Shown: positions 18,338 through 25,451 of the stretch, piece after piece | How positions within the stretch are numbered: position 1 is the stretch's first letter | Layout of the letters: the number at the start of each line of letters is the position of its first letter | Assembly: GCA_013298625.1 (NCBI GenBank) | Contig: JAAFIF010000061.1 | Coordinates: 1-60,346, forward strand | Direction of reading: 5' to 3' | From: Myxococcales bacterium | GTDB taxonomy: Bacteria; Myxococcota_A; Polyangia; Polyangiales; Ga0077539 | DNA: 60,346 bases | Translations under genes and position numbers: made by a program | The notes under the pieces: model-generated | What the model was told of the DNA's origin: nothing | Database searches by the model: none | What the model saw: the letters and a program-made list of their open reading frames with translations, nothing else

Positions 18338-19488
18338 CCAGCGCGGGCCCGCGCGAAATGCGCGTCGAGCGCCTGCACCAGCGACTCGTCGCTCGCGTGT
18401 TCAGCCTGACAGTGCACGGACAACCCAGCGGCGCGGGCGTGCTGCGTCGTGACCGGCCCCACCGTCGCGATGGTCACGGGGCTGAGCAATTGCAGCGCGT
18501 CGCCGCCGAGCGCGCCGAGCGTCGCGTCGACAGCGGAGCCCGATGCAAACGTGACGACGTCGAGGGTCCCCGACTCGAGTGCAGCGCGCAGCCCGTCGAG
18601 CGAGGCGCTCGCGACTGTCTCGTACGCAAAGACGAGGTCCACCTCGACGCCCGCGTCGGTCAACGCGCGAACGAGCCCTTCGCGTCCACGAACGGCGCGG
18701 ACGACCATGACCTTCGCGCCCGGCGCGCGGGGGCCGAGGGCGGCGAGGATGGCCTCGGCCAAGGACTCGCCGGCGGACTCGGCTGCGGAGATGTCCGCGC
18801 GAACCCCTCGAGCGCGCAGCCGGTCGCTCGTGGCGCGGCCGACGGACGCGACGGAGCACGGCGCGAGCAGCCTCGCGTCGAAGCCGCGCTCGTCGATCGC
18901 GTCGAACAACGCGTCGACGCCGTTGGCGCTGGTAAACGCCAAGACCGCCGCGCGCTGCACTCGGTCGACTGCGGCGAGCAAGGGCGCTCGATCGCTCAAC
19001 GCGCGCACCTCGATGGCCGCGAAGTCCCAGCAGTTCGCACCCCGGGCGCGCAGCATCCCGGCGAGCGCCGACTGTTGCGCGCGCGGCCGGGTGATCGCGA
19101 TGTTGAGCCCGACGAGCGCCGATGGCTCGCCGGACTGGCCAACAGCAGCATCCGCGGGGACGGTGGCGATCGCGTGGGTCGAAACGCCGAGCTCCGTGAG
19201 CGCGTCGACCGTCGAGCGCAGCGCATCAGCCTCGGACACGTCGACGATCCAGCAGACCGCGCGGCCTGCGCTCGCGTGCCGGGCGACGATCTCGACCCAC
19301 GCACGGGCGGCCTGCGCGCGGGGTGCGTCGACGACGAGGCACCCAGGCTGGGCGTGCGAGAGCCACGCGCGGTGCGCGAACGGATCGCCGATGACGACGT
19401 CCGCTCGACCCAGCGCGAGAACACCGGCGGGGGTGATCTGCGATAGGTCACCCGGCCCAGCGCCAAGCAACGTGACCAGCGCACTCAA
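18334..19488 (-). CDS. Uroporphyrinogen-III synthase fused to a truncated tetrapyrrole methylase domain
   Basis: A 384-residue two-part protein. The N-terminal about 120 residues start like a SAM-dependent uroporphyrinogen methyltransferase ('VTLLGAGPGDLSQITPAGV') but cover only the first half of that fold. They have 'IVDVSEADAL' where active enzymes have the GGDP SAM-binding segment. From about residue 126 ('GLNIAITRPRAQQSALAGML') to the end is a complete HemD domain, with 'AFTSANGVDALF' and a final 'TIATVGPVTTQHARAAGL'. HemD closes hydroxymethylbilane to uroporphyrinogen III in haem and cobalamin synthesis. I infer that HemD is active and that the methylase half is a relic or structural. 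No other haem gene is adjacent. Start ATG 19488. Confidence 0.88.
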   Translation of the reverse strand: MSALVTLLGAGPGDLSQITPAGVLALGRADVVIGDPFAHRAWLSHAQPGCLVVDAPRAQAARAWVEIVARHASAGRAVCWIVDVSEADALRSTVDALTELGVSTHAIATVPADAAVGQSGEPSALVGLNIAITRPRAQQSALAGMLRARGANCWDFAAIEVRALSDRAPLLAAVDRVQRAAVLAFTSANGVDALFDAIDERGFDARLLAPCSVASVGRATSDRLRARGVRADISAAESAGESLAEAILAALGPRAPGAKVMVVRAVRGREGLVRALTDAGVEVDLVFAYETVASASLDGLRAALESGTLDVVTFASGSAVDATLGALGGDALQLLSPVTIATVGPVTTQHARAAGLSVHCQAEHASDESLVQALDAHFARARAG

Positions 19489-19561
19489 GCGGCGCTGATC
19501 CTAACCCGAGCGGCGCGATCGGCGAACAGCGGTCGTTTGCAGGGCATTTCACATACGTTCG

Positions 19562-19590
19562 TTGACAGGCCCCCACGCCTTCGCTAACCC
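19562..19590 (+). promoter_or_regulatory. Possible promoter before the DUF192 lipoprotein gene
   Basis: TTGACA (19562-19567) is a perfect -35, followed by 17 bases and TAACCC (19585-19590), a poor -10. If used, transcription would begin close to the GTG at 19598, giving a nearly leaderless message. This would fit the lack of a visible ribosome-binding site. Weak, because of the -10. Confidence 0.3.
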
Positions 19591-19597
19591 GAAGCCC

Positions 19598-20140
19598 GTG
19601 CGCACGCTGTACGCCCTGTCCCTGATCGCGCTCGGCGCTTGCCGCCCGACGCAGACGCAACCGTCCGTGGTGCCCGAGCCGTCCAACGCCGCTCAGAATC
19701 GCGCGCAGCAACCGAGCAACACGCCGCCGACCGGCGGCCCCGAGGCCGTTCGAGGTCCTCACGTGGTGATTCGCGTCGAAGGGCGAGCGCCGATCACGGT
19801 GACCACCGAGGTCGCGCGCAGCGAGGACGACCGCAACCGCGGGCTGATGCACCGACGCGAGCTGGCGCCCACGGCGGGGATGATCTTCGTCTTCGCGCAG
19901 AGCGAGCCGCTGACGTTTTGGATGCGAAACACGTTCTTGCCGCTGGACATGATCTTCATCAAGTCCGACCGGCGCGTGCTCGGCGTCGTGGAGAACGCCA
20001 CGCCGATGACCGACGATCCGCGCCGCGTCGAAGGCGACTCGCAGTACGTGCTCGAGGTCAACGCGGGCTTCGCTGCGCGGCACGGGATCACGGCGGGGAC
20101 GGTCATTGAGTTCGTGAACATCCCGCCCGCGCTGAACTGA
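19598..20140 (+). CDS. DUF192 family lipoprotein
   Basis: A 180-residue predicted lipoprotein: 'VRTLYALSLIALGAC' with lipidated Cys15, a Pro/Asn/Gln-rich linker to about residue 55, then a DUF192 domain. Family marks are 'NRGLMHRRELAPTAGMIFVF', 'LTFWMRNTFLPLDMIFI' and the final 'YVLEVNAGFAARHGI'. The domain is a small beta structure widespread in bacteria, with no agreed function. GTG 19598 is chosen because it gives a normal signal peptide. A TTG at 19562 would add 12 residues before it and coincides with a -35-like hexamer. The ComEA-like gene follows after 44 bases on the same strand. Confidence 0.88.
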   Translation: MRTLYALSLIALGACRPTQTQPSVVPEPSNAAQNRAQQPSNTPPTGGPEAVRGPHVVIRVEGRAPITVTTEVARSEDDRNRGLMHRRELAPTAGMIFVFAQSEPLTFWMRNTFLPLDMIFIKSDRRVLGVVENATPMTDDPRRVEGDSQYVLEVNAGFAARHGITAGTVIEFVNIPPALN

Positions 20141-20184
20141 GCGGGACGCGCAACTGGTGCGCGCGACGCGGGATAGCGCGGCCC

Positions 20185-20637
20185 GTGCAAACCGGTTCGC
20201 ATCACCGCCCGCTGCTTCTCGTGCTCGCGCTCTTGCTGACGCTCACGGTTGTGCGGGCGATCAACGCTCGCAGCGTCGCTGACGACGAGCTGACCGCCGC
20301 GCCGACCGCGAGCGCGCCGACACCCGAGCGCATCGCGGTCAACACCGCGAGCGCGGCGCAGCTCGCGACGTTGCCTGGCGTCGGGCCGAGGATCGCCGAG
20401 CGAATCATCGCCGAGCGCGTGCGTCGCGGCGGGTTCTGCGCGCTGCGCGAGCTCGACGCGGTGCGAGGGGTCGGCCCTGCGCTGCTGCGCAGGATCGCCG
20501 ATCGGCTGGAATTTCACTCACAAATCGACGGTCCAGCGCGGGCCTGCGACGAGGGTCACGCTGTGTCCGAGGCCGCCGTCGAAGTAGAGGGCGGCGTACG
20601 AAGCCTGGATGCTCAGGCCGAAGTACCGCTGCGGTAG
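20185..20637 (+). CDS. ComEA-like helix-hairpin-helix protein
   Basis: A 150-residue protein with a short N-terminal membrane anchor (about residues 9-25) and a Thr/Ala/Pro-rich linker. A helix-hairpin-helix pair covers about 51-112 ('VNTASAAQLATLPGVGPRIA', 'LRELDAVRGVGPALLRRI'). This is the ComEA fold, which binds DNA without sequence preference in competence and repair proteins. The membrane anchor suggests an envelope location facing the periplasm. The last about 38 residues fall outside the domain and lie antisense to the end of the convergent outer-membrane protein gene. They look like uncorrected read-through rather than a conserved tail. GTG start at 20185. No other competence genes are nearby. 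Confidence 0.82.
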   Translation: MQTGSHHRPLLLVLALLLTLTVVRAINARSVADDELTAAPTASAPTPERIAVNTASAAQLATLPGVGPRIAERIIAERVRRGGFCALRELDAVRGVGPALLRRIADRLEFHSQIDGPARACDEGHAVSEAAVEVEGGVRSLDAQAEVPLR

Positions 20638-21042
20638 CCAGTCGACGCCGAGCCGAGCGCCGCCGCCGACGGCGAAGCCGAGCGCTGCGCGGGCGTAGAC
20701 AACGTGCGCGCGCGCTTCGAGTCCGAGCCACGGCACCCACGTCCCGACGTCGAGCGAGTACGCGACGCCCACCGAGGCGCCGGGCCAAAGCGAAAACGCG
20801 CCGTCGGTGATCGACGCGCCCAGCGGAACGTCGATCGCGCCGTACAGCCGAAACGCATCGGTGAGCCCGAATCCAAGGTGCCCGCCCACCGTCCCGCCCA
20901 CTGCGACGTCGCGCCCAGCAAGCACGGCCCCGCCCGCGCTCGGCCCCCCGTGCAGCTGCCGCCCGCCAGCCCACGCTTCGAACGGCGCTGCGAGCGAAGC
21001 GAAGAGAGCTGCGAGCGAGAGAGCGGCGCGAAGGCGAGGCAT
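20518..21042 (-). CDS. Putative outer-membrane beta-barrel protein
   Basis: A 174-residue protein with a signal peptide ('MPRLRAALSLAALFASLAAP', cleavage after about 'EAWA'). A Gly-rich series of alternating hydrophobic strands follows, for example 'GGTVGGHLGFGLTDAFRLYG', 'ARAALGFAVGGGARLGVDWL' and 'YFGLSIQASYAALYF'. It ends in a strand finishing with Leu ('LVAGPRWTVDL'). This pattern suggests a small, 6- to 8-strand outer-membrane barrel. Family and function are unknown. ATG 21042 is preferred because it leads directly into the signal peptide. An in-frame ATG at 21087 would add 15 residues before it. Its 3' end overlaps the ComEA-like gene by 120 bases. Confidence 0.7.
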   Translation of the reverse strand: MPRLRAALSLAALFASLAAPFEAWAGGRQLHGGPSAGGAVLAGRDVAVGGTVGGHLGFGLTDAFRLYGAIDVPLGASITDGAFSLWPGASVGVAYSLDVGTWVPWLGLEARAHVVYARAALGFAVGGGARLGVDWLPQRYFGLSIQASYAALYFDGGLGHSVTLVAGPRWTVDL

Positions 21043-21152
21043 CGAAAGCGCGCGGGGTATACCACCAACGACCTCGGCGGCGCTCACTTCGGTTGACGGT
21101 GCGCTGTCGGCGTGTAGAGTCCCGCGGCCTTTGTTTGGAGGATAGTTCAGCG

Positions 21153-22331
21153 GTGTCGAGCGACGACGAGAAGGACAAGCAGCGCCAAGACAGCGCCGCG
21201 AATGAAGCCGAAACCGAGCGCGACGAGGACGCTCAGGACGAAGACGCAGAGGCGTCCGGCGCCGACGCCGCCGCTGGCGGCGCTGCGGACGGCGAGGAGG
21301 GCGACGAGAGCGTCGCGCAAGCGCCTCGCAATCGCGCAGAGCGACGCCAGCTTGCCAAGCAGGTCAAGCGCGGACAGGCGACAGAAGACGGCGAAGTCAA
21401 AGAGCGCGACCGCAACAAGGCCGTCGTTCGACCGAAGGTTCCACCGCGAACCGTGACGGGAAAGTCCACCGCGAACACCGACGAAGTCCCGCCGTGGGTG
21501 AAGAACCTCGGCGAGTGGATGTCCGCGCGTCGGACGACCGTCTTCGCGGCGGCCGCCGCGGTGGTGCTCGGCGGCGCAGGCATCGCGTACGGGTTGCAGA
21601 AGCGCGCGGATTCTCGCGGCGAACAGGCCTTCAAAGTGGTCGAAGCCGCAGAGATCTTCGTCGCCGAAGTGCGCGGCCCCGACGCCACGCCAGACCCGGC
21701 GAACATGCCTCCACGACGCATCCGACCGTACGGCGATCACACCGCGCGGGCGCGGGCGGCGCTCGCAGCGGCGGAGCAAGCGTCGCAGGGGAGCGCGGAT
21801 CTGGCCACGGTTCCGATCGCGCGATTGCAGCGTGGGATCGCGCTGTACGATCTCGGTCGCTACGCCGAAGCGAAGAGCGCCCTCGAGAGCGCCGTCGGCA
21901 ACGACCTCGCAGGGCTCGAAGCGCGCGCGCTCGAGACGCTGGGGTTCTGCCTCGAAGCGCTCAACGATCTGCCCGGCGCGCTGCGACGGTTCGAAGAGCT
22001 CGCTCGCGTCGAAGGCGAGTACTGGCGCGACCTCGGCGCGTACCACCAGGCGCGCGTCCTGCGTCGTCAGTCGCAGAACGACCGCGCCAAGGACATGCTG
22101 CATCGCTTGATCGAGCGCGCGGATCGCTCGCGCCCCGACGAGACCAGCGCGAGCACGTCGCGCGCGGTGGTCGAGCAAGCGCGCGCGCTGCTGCACGAAA
22201 TCGCGCCAGAGGATCCGCTCGGCCGCACCGACTCGATGCCGGCTGACCAGGGCGAGCTGCTGCGTCGCCTGCAACAACAGTTCGGAAACCAGCTGCAGAT
22301 CCGCACTCCGGGACAGGGCGGACGACAGTGA
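21153..22331 (+). CDS. YfgM-like membrane protein with TPR-like periplasmic domain
   Basis: A 392-residue protein with an acidic, low-complexity N-terminus (1-60) and a basic segment. One membrane helix lies at about 128-149 ('TVFAAAAAVVLGGAGIAYGL'). A TPR-like helical domain covers about 190-360 ('LQRGIALYDLGRYAEAKSAL', 'ALETLGFCLEALNDLPGALR'). The single N-terminal helix plus TPR plan matches YfgM, an ancillary SecYEG-associated chaperone-linked factor in enterobacteria. The next gene is a BamB-like propeller lipoprotein, and yfgM and bamB are neighbours in enterobacteria too, which supports the assignment. The acidic extension is unusual. GTG 21153 has a GGAGG 11 bases upstream. The stop overlaps the next start in GTGA. 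Confidence 0.78.
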   Translation: MSSDDEKDKQRQDSAANEAETERDEDAQDEDAEASGADAAAGGAADGEEGDESVAQAPRNRAERRQLAKQVKRGQATEDGEVKERDRNKAVVRPKVPPRTVTGKSTANTDEVPPWVKNLGEWMSARRTTVFAAAAAVVLGGAGIAYGLQKRADSRGEQAFKVVEAAEIFVAEVRGPDATPDPANMPPRRIRPYGDHTARARAALAAAEQASQGSADLATVPIARLQRGIALYDLGRYAEAKSALESAVGNDLAGLEARALETLGFCLEALNDLPGALRRFEELARVEGEYWRDLGAYHQARVLRRQSQNDRAKDMLHRLIERADRSRPDETSASTSRAVVEQARALLHEIAPEDPLGRTDSMPADQGELLRRLQQQFGNQLQIRTPGQGGRQ

Positions 22332-23503
22332 TCAACGCGTACCGAGCGCGCGCGCTCGTGTGCTCGCTGTTGGCGTCGACCCTCGTGCACTGCGCGAGCG
22401 CAGGGTTCGGTGATCCGACGGCGCGATCGATGCGCAGCGGTGACCTGGCGCTGCGATGGCAGCGTCGTTTGGTCGAACCCGCAGCGCTCGACTGGGCACC
22501 GGTGATCCGCGGTGGCGTCGCGTACGACCACGGGCGCGATCGCATCTTCGTCGGCAGCGTCGACCGTGGATTTCGTGCGATTCGCTCGGAGGATGGCGCT
22601 CTGCTCTGGCGCTTCGAAGCGCTGGGCCGCATCGACTCGACGCCGTTGCTCGACGACGGCGCCGCGATCTTTGGAGCGAGCGACGGCGCTGTGTATTCTG
22701 TCGACTCGGAGACGGGTCGGCTTCGTTGGCGCACGGTGGTCGGCGCAGAGGTCGTTCACGCGCCGGTGCGAGCGGGACGGTTTCTGATCGTGGTGACCGG
22801 CGCCGATGCCGTCGCGGCGATCGACGCACAGACTGGCGCGCGAGGATGGACGTACCGACGCTCTCCGCCAGGCGGCATCTCGTCGTCGGGGCACGCGGGC
22901 TTGTTGGTCAACGAAGGCCGTCTGTTCACGGGCTTCGCTGACGGAACTGCGGTCTGCCTCGATCCGACGGACGGCTCGGTGATCTGGGAGCAAGACACCG
23001 CAGCGGAGTACGAGTCCGCCGACGGTCAGAACGAAGGTCATCAAGCGATCGACATCGACACCACGCCGGTCGTCGTCGGCGACACCGTGTTCATGGCGTC
23101 GCAGGCGGTTGGCTTGCTCGCGCTCGACAAGGTCGGCGGCGCGCGGCGGTGGAGCAACGCTCGGCTGACCGGGGTGACCGCGCTGGGCAGCGATGGCCGG
23201 TCTCTGTTTGCATCATCGCTCGAAGCTGGCGTCGTGAAGCTCGATCCGTTCGACGGACGCGTGCTGTGGGCGCGAGACATCGAAGCAGGGGCTGTCGTGA
23301 ACATGCAGGCGATCTCTCGCGATCGAATGCTGGTCTCGTCGCTCGACCGCGGCCTGTGGGTCATGCGCTCGACCGACGGAAGCGTGGTCGATGGCTTGCG
23401 GCCCGGCCGAGGGATCGCGGCGCCGATCTCGCTCACGCCGGACTCGCGGATTTTCGTCCACTCGAACGCGGACATCGTCTACGCGCTCGATCTGGCGCGC
23501 TGA
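22328..23503 (+). CDS. BamB-like PQQ-repeat beta-propeller protein
   Basis: A 391-residue exported protein built of PQQ-type propeller blades ('GDLALRWQRRL', 'SEDGALLWRFEALGRI', 'SETGRLRWRTVVGAEV', 'PTDGSVIWEQDTAAEY', 'DPFDGRVLWARDIEAG'). This matches BamB, the propeller subunit of the outer-membrane beta-barrel assembly complex. The N-terminus has a hydrophobic signal, 'LVCSLLASTLVHC'. The Cys could be lipidated, but the box LVHC is atypical. GTG 22328 overlaps the stop of the YfgM-like gene by four bases, so the two are co-translated. A PQQ dehydrogenase is unlikely because no dehydrogenase motifs are seen. Other BAM genes are not in the window. Confidence 0.85.
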   Translation: MINAYRARALVCSLLASTLVHCASAGFGDPTARSMRSGDLALRWQRRLVEPAALDWAPVIRGGVAYDHGRDRIFVGSVDRGFRAIRSEDGALLWRFEALGRIDSTPLLDDGAAIFGASDGAVYSVDSETGRLRWRTVVGAEVVHAPVRAGRFLIVVTGADAVAAIDAQTGARGWTYRRSPPGGISSSGHAGLLVNEGRLFTGFADGTAVCLDPTDGSVIWEQDTAAEYESADGQNEGHQAIDIDTTPVVVGDTVFMASQAVGLLALDKVGGARRWSNARLTGVTALGSDGRSLFASSLEAGVVKLDPFDGRVLWARDIEAGAVVNMQAISRDRMLVSSLDRGLWVMRSTDGSVVDGLRPGRGIAAPISLTPDSRIFVHSNADIVYALDLAR

Positions 23504-24044
23504 CCGACGCAACGGGGCAAGTGTCGATCGCAGCAGAGTTCGGGCGCTGCTCGGGCTCGTAGCGAGTCGTGTTTACGGCGGATCGAGTCGACAGAACACG
23601 GAGAGCCGTTCGTTGCACGACACAGTTCACAGAACGCGTGAACCCTGGATGTAGGTCATGGGCTGACGAGGGGAGAGATGCTCATCTGCACAGGTGGCGA
23701 TCGGCAGCGTCGGCGGTGTGGGACGATGGGCAGCGTTAGCGGTCGGGCGTGTCGAGAGGGAGCTGCGCTCCGGCCTGCGTGACCGATCGCGCGGAGCTTG
23801 CGCACGGGGCAGATGGCAGTCGCTCGCATCAGCGTCCACGGACCAACCGCGATGTTGTGGGGACGAGAGAACGTGCATCACGGGCATGAGGGCTTCCGGC
23901 TGAACTGAGCGCGCGGACGAGGGGACGAACGACAGCGTTCGTGAAGCGGCAGCGGTTGCGGCGCGGTGGCGAGGCGGAGTCGTCGGAAGGGGCGCGCGAG
24001 ATGGCGGCGTCGGCGAAGCGTGCGTCCACAGCAACATCACTTCG

Positions 24045-24060
24045 CATAATATGTATTATG
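24045..24060. promoter_or_regulatory. AT-rich palindrome (candidate operator)
   Basis: CATAATA-TG-TATTATG has perfect 7-base arms around a 2-base centre. An A+T-only core of this length is striking in this genome. The geometry fits a homodimeric repressor site. It lies about 580 bases before larE and 540 after the BamB-like gene, so its target is unclear. Confidence 0.4.
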
Positions 24061-24129
24061 TAGGCTATGGCAGCATGGGGCGATCGGGTGGAGAGCCGTG
24101 GACAACTCCGCCGACTGCCACGGCGCTGA

Positions 24130-24151
24130 GTAGACAGAACACTCTGTCTGC
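24130..24151. repeat. Stable hairpin: 7-bp perfect stem extended by GU and GC pairs
   Basis: AGACAGA (24132-24138) and TCTGTCT (24143-24149) pair around the loop ACAC. The flanking T/G and G/C extend the stem to nine pairs. No T-tract follows. It could be part of a structured RNA or a terminator for a short transcript. Confidence 0.4.
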
Positions 24152-24421
24152 TGCTGGTCGGTCCGCTGTTGTTCGCAGGATCCGAAGCTGTCGACGCGAC
24201 GGTCTCGCTCGCGCTCGAGCGCTCCCGAACACCGCGGACATGTCGCGACTTCCGTTGCGATGACGCGGTGTTGTCAGAGTCTGGCGCCGAGTGAGCTGCA
24301 CGTCTCGAGTGTTCGATCTGTCGACTGTTTACTGGAGCGTCGCAGGCGCTCGAGCTCGCCGAACTGCCGGCCCCCACCTCGCGAACCCGGTGGGTCCGAC
24401 CTGGCGATCGCCCCCGCGAAC

Positions 24422-24439
24422 TGTGGACAACGTGGACGA
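24422..24439 (-). other. DnaA-box-like sites
   Basis: TGTGGACAA at 24422-24430 is an exact reverse match to TTGTCCACA, the DnaA box preferred in high-GC actinobacteria. A two-mismatch copy follows at 24431-24439. Further weak copies lie at 24097-24105 (one mismatch) and 24022-24030 (two mismatches). The myxobacterial consensus may differ, and no origin genes are adjacent. Confidence 0.25.
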
Positions 24440-24546
24440 TCGTTTCCCCAAGGCCACGCGGTCGGTCGGCCCAAGCGACTTCACCAATGCTGCGTCGCAG
24501 CATCCGTATACATGTTACACGTCCAATATCTTTTTGCATGTTGAGG

Positions 24547-24593
24547 TGACAGAATGTGATTCCACGTCAACTTGACCCCCTCTGTTTCTGTCA
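24547..24593. promoter_or_regulatory. Inverted repeat upstream of larE
   Basis: TGACAGAA (24547-24554) and TTCTGTCA (24586-24593) are perfect 8-base inverted repeats separated by 31 bases. They end 45 bases before the larE ATG. The wide spacing suggests two half-sites or a large loop rather than a compact operator. A TATATC hexamer at 24621-24626 could be a -10 element. Confidence 0.3.
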
Positions 24594-24638
24594 CGAACTT
24601 CTCGCGCTCGCGCTCGGTGCTATATCCCCAGCCCCACT

Positions 24639-25451
24639 ATGGCGAACCGGATCGACGACTTGCGGGGTTTGCTGCGTGACTACGGGTCCGCGCTGGTCTG
24701 CTTCTCAGGCGGCGTGGACAGCGCGCTGGTCCTCGCCGTCGCACACGAGCAGCTCGGTTCGCGCGCGCTCGGCCTCACCACCACGTCCGAGTCCCTGCTC
24801 CCGGACGAGAAGAATGCGGCCGAAGCCTTCGCCGCTCGCATCGGCGCTCGCCACTTGCTCGTGCGGTCGAACGAGATCCACGACCCTCGGTACGCGGAGA
24901 ATTCCGTCAACCGCTGCTACTACTGCAAGAGCGAGCTGTACTCGATCGCGAGCCGCGTCGCTGGCGAGCACGGCCTCGCCCACATCGCCAACGGAACGAA
25001 CCAAGACGACCTCGGCGACTATCGCCCCGGACTCGATGCCGCGCGCGAAGCCAACGTGCGCTCACCCTTCGTCGAGCTGAAGATGTCGAAGCAAGACGTC
25101 CGTGACTCCGCTCGCGCGATGGGGCTCGAACTCTGGGACAAGCCCGCGTCTGCGTGCCTCTCGTCCCGCATCCCATACGGAACGTCGGTCACAGCCGACC
25201 GCCTGCACATGATCGGCGCTGCAGAGTCAGCGCTGCGCGGCCTCGGCTTTCGTCAACTGCGTGTGCGCTATCACGACAACCTCGCCCGCATCGAGGTCGC
25301 GTCCGCAGAGCTCGAGCGCGCCTTCGCTGAACGAGCTCGAATCGCCGAGGTCGTTCGCGCAGCTGGGTTCAGCTACGTGACGTTGGACCTCGAGGGCTAT
25401 CGGACCGGGAGCCACAACGAGGTCGTTCGCCTGCCCGTACTGCGAGGATGA
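24639..25451 (+). CDS. larE: LarE-type ATP-dependent sacrificial sulfur transferase
   Basis: A 270-residue PP-loop protein. LarE adenylates and then thiolates a nicotinic-acid-derived mononucleotide to make the nickel-pincer cofactor of lactate racemase. In one type of LarE a Cys is the sacrificed sulfur donor. The P-loop is SGGVDS (23-28). The sequence has 'NRCYYCKSEL' (Cys93, Cys96) and 'DKPASACLSSRIPYG' with Cys173, the position of the sacrificial Cys in Lactobacillus LarE. Length and motifs fit the family. larB, larC and larA are not in the window, so a complete pathway is not shown. The gene's TGA directly abuts the stop of the convergent aminotransferase gene. Confidence 0.9.
   Translation: MANRIDDLRGLLRDYGSALVCFSGGVDSALVLAVAHEQLGSRALGLTTTSESLLPDEKNAAEAFAARIGARHLLVRSNEIHDPRYAENSVNRCYYCKSELYSIASRVAGEHGLAHIANGTNQDDLGDYRPGLDAAREANVRSPFVELKMSKQDVRDSARAMGLELWDKPASACLSSRIPYGTSVTADRLHMIGAAESALRGLGFRQLRVRYHDNLARIEVASAELERAFAERARIAEVVRAAGFSYVTLDLEGYRTGSHNEVVRLPVLRG

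Larger units (their letters stand above)
23504..24638. other. Gene-poor region of 1.1 kb, richer in A+T, with several inverted repeats
   Basis: No open frame here has a credible start, domain or composition. The longest (minus, 23829-24539) is Ser/Arg-rich and repetitive. Parts of the stretch are clearly less GC-rich than the neighbouring genes, especially 24040-24065 and 24500-24580. It contains a palindrome at 24045-24060, a stable hairpin at 24130-24151, an inverted repeat pair at 24547-24554/24586-24593 and four sites like the high-GC DnaA box TTGTCCACA. GACAGAA recurs at about 23590, 24133 and 24548. No tRNA was recognised. It may be a regulatory region, an uncharted RNA gene or decayed coding DNA. 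Confidence 0.6.

Noticed and set aside
20518..20637. C-terminal about 38 residues of the ComEA-like protein as a real domain
   Set aside because: They lie entirely antisense to the outer-membrane protein gene and past the helix-hairpin-helix domain, so they look like neutral read-through.
23829..24539. Minus-strand 236-codon frame in the gene-poor region
   Set aside because: Ser/Arg-rich, no domain, no ribosome-binding site, and it spans hairpins and AT-rich patches. I could not support it as a gene.
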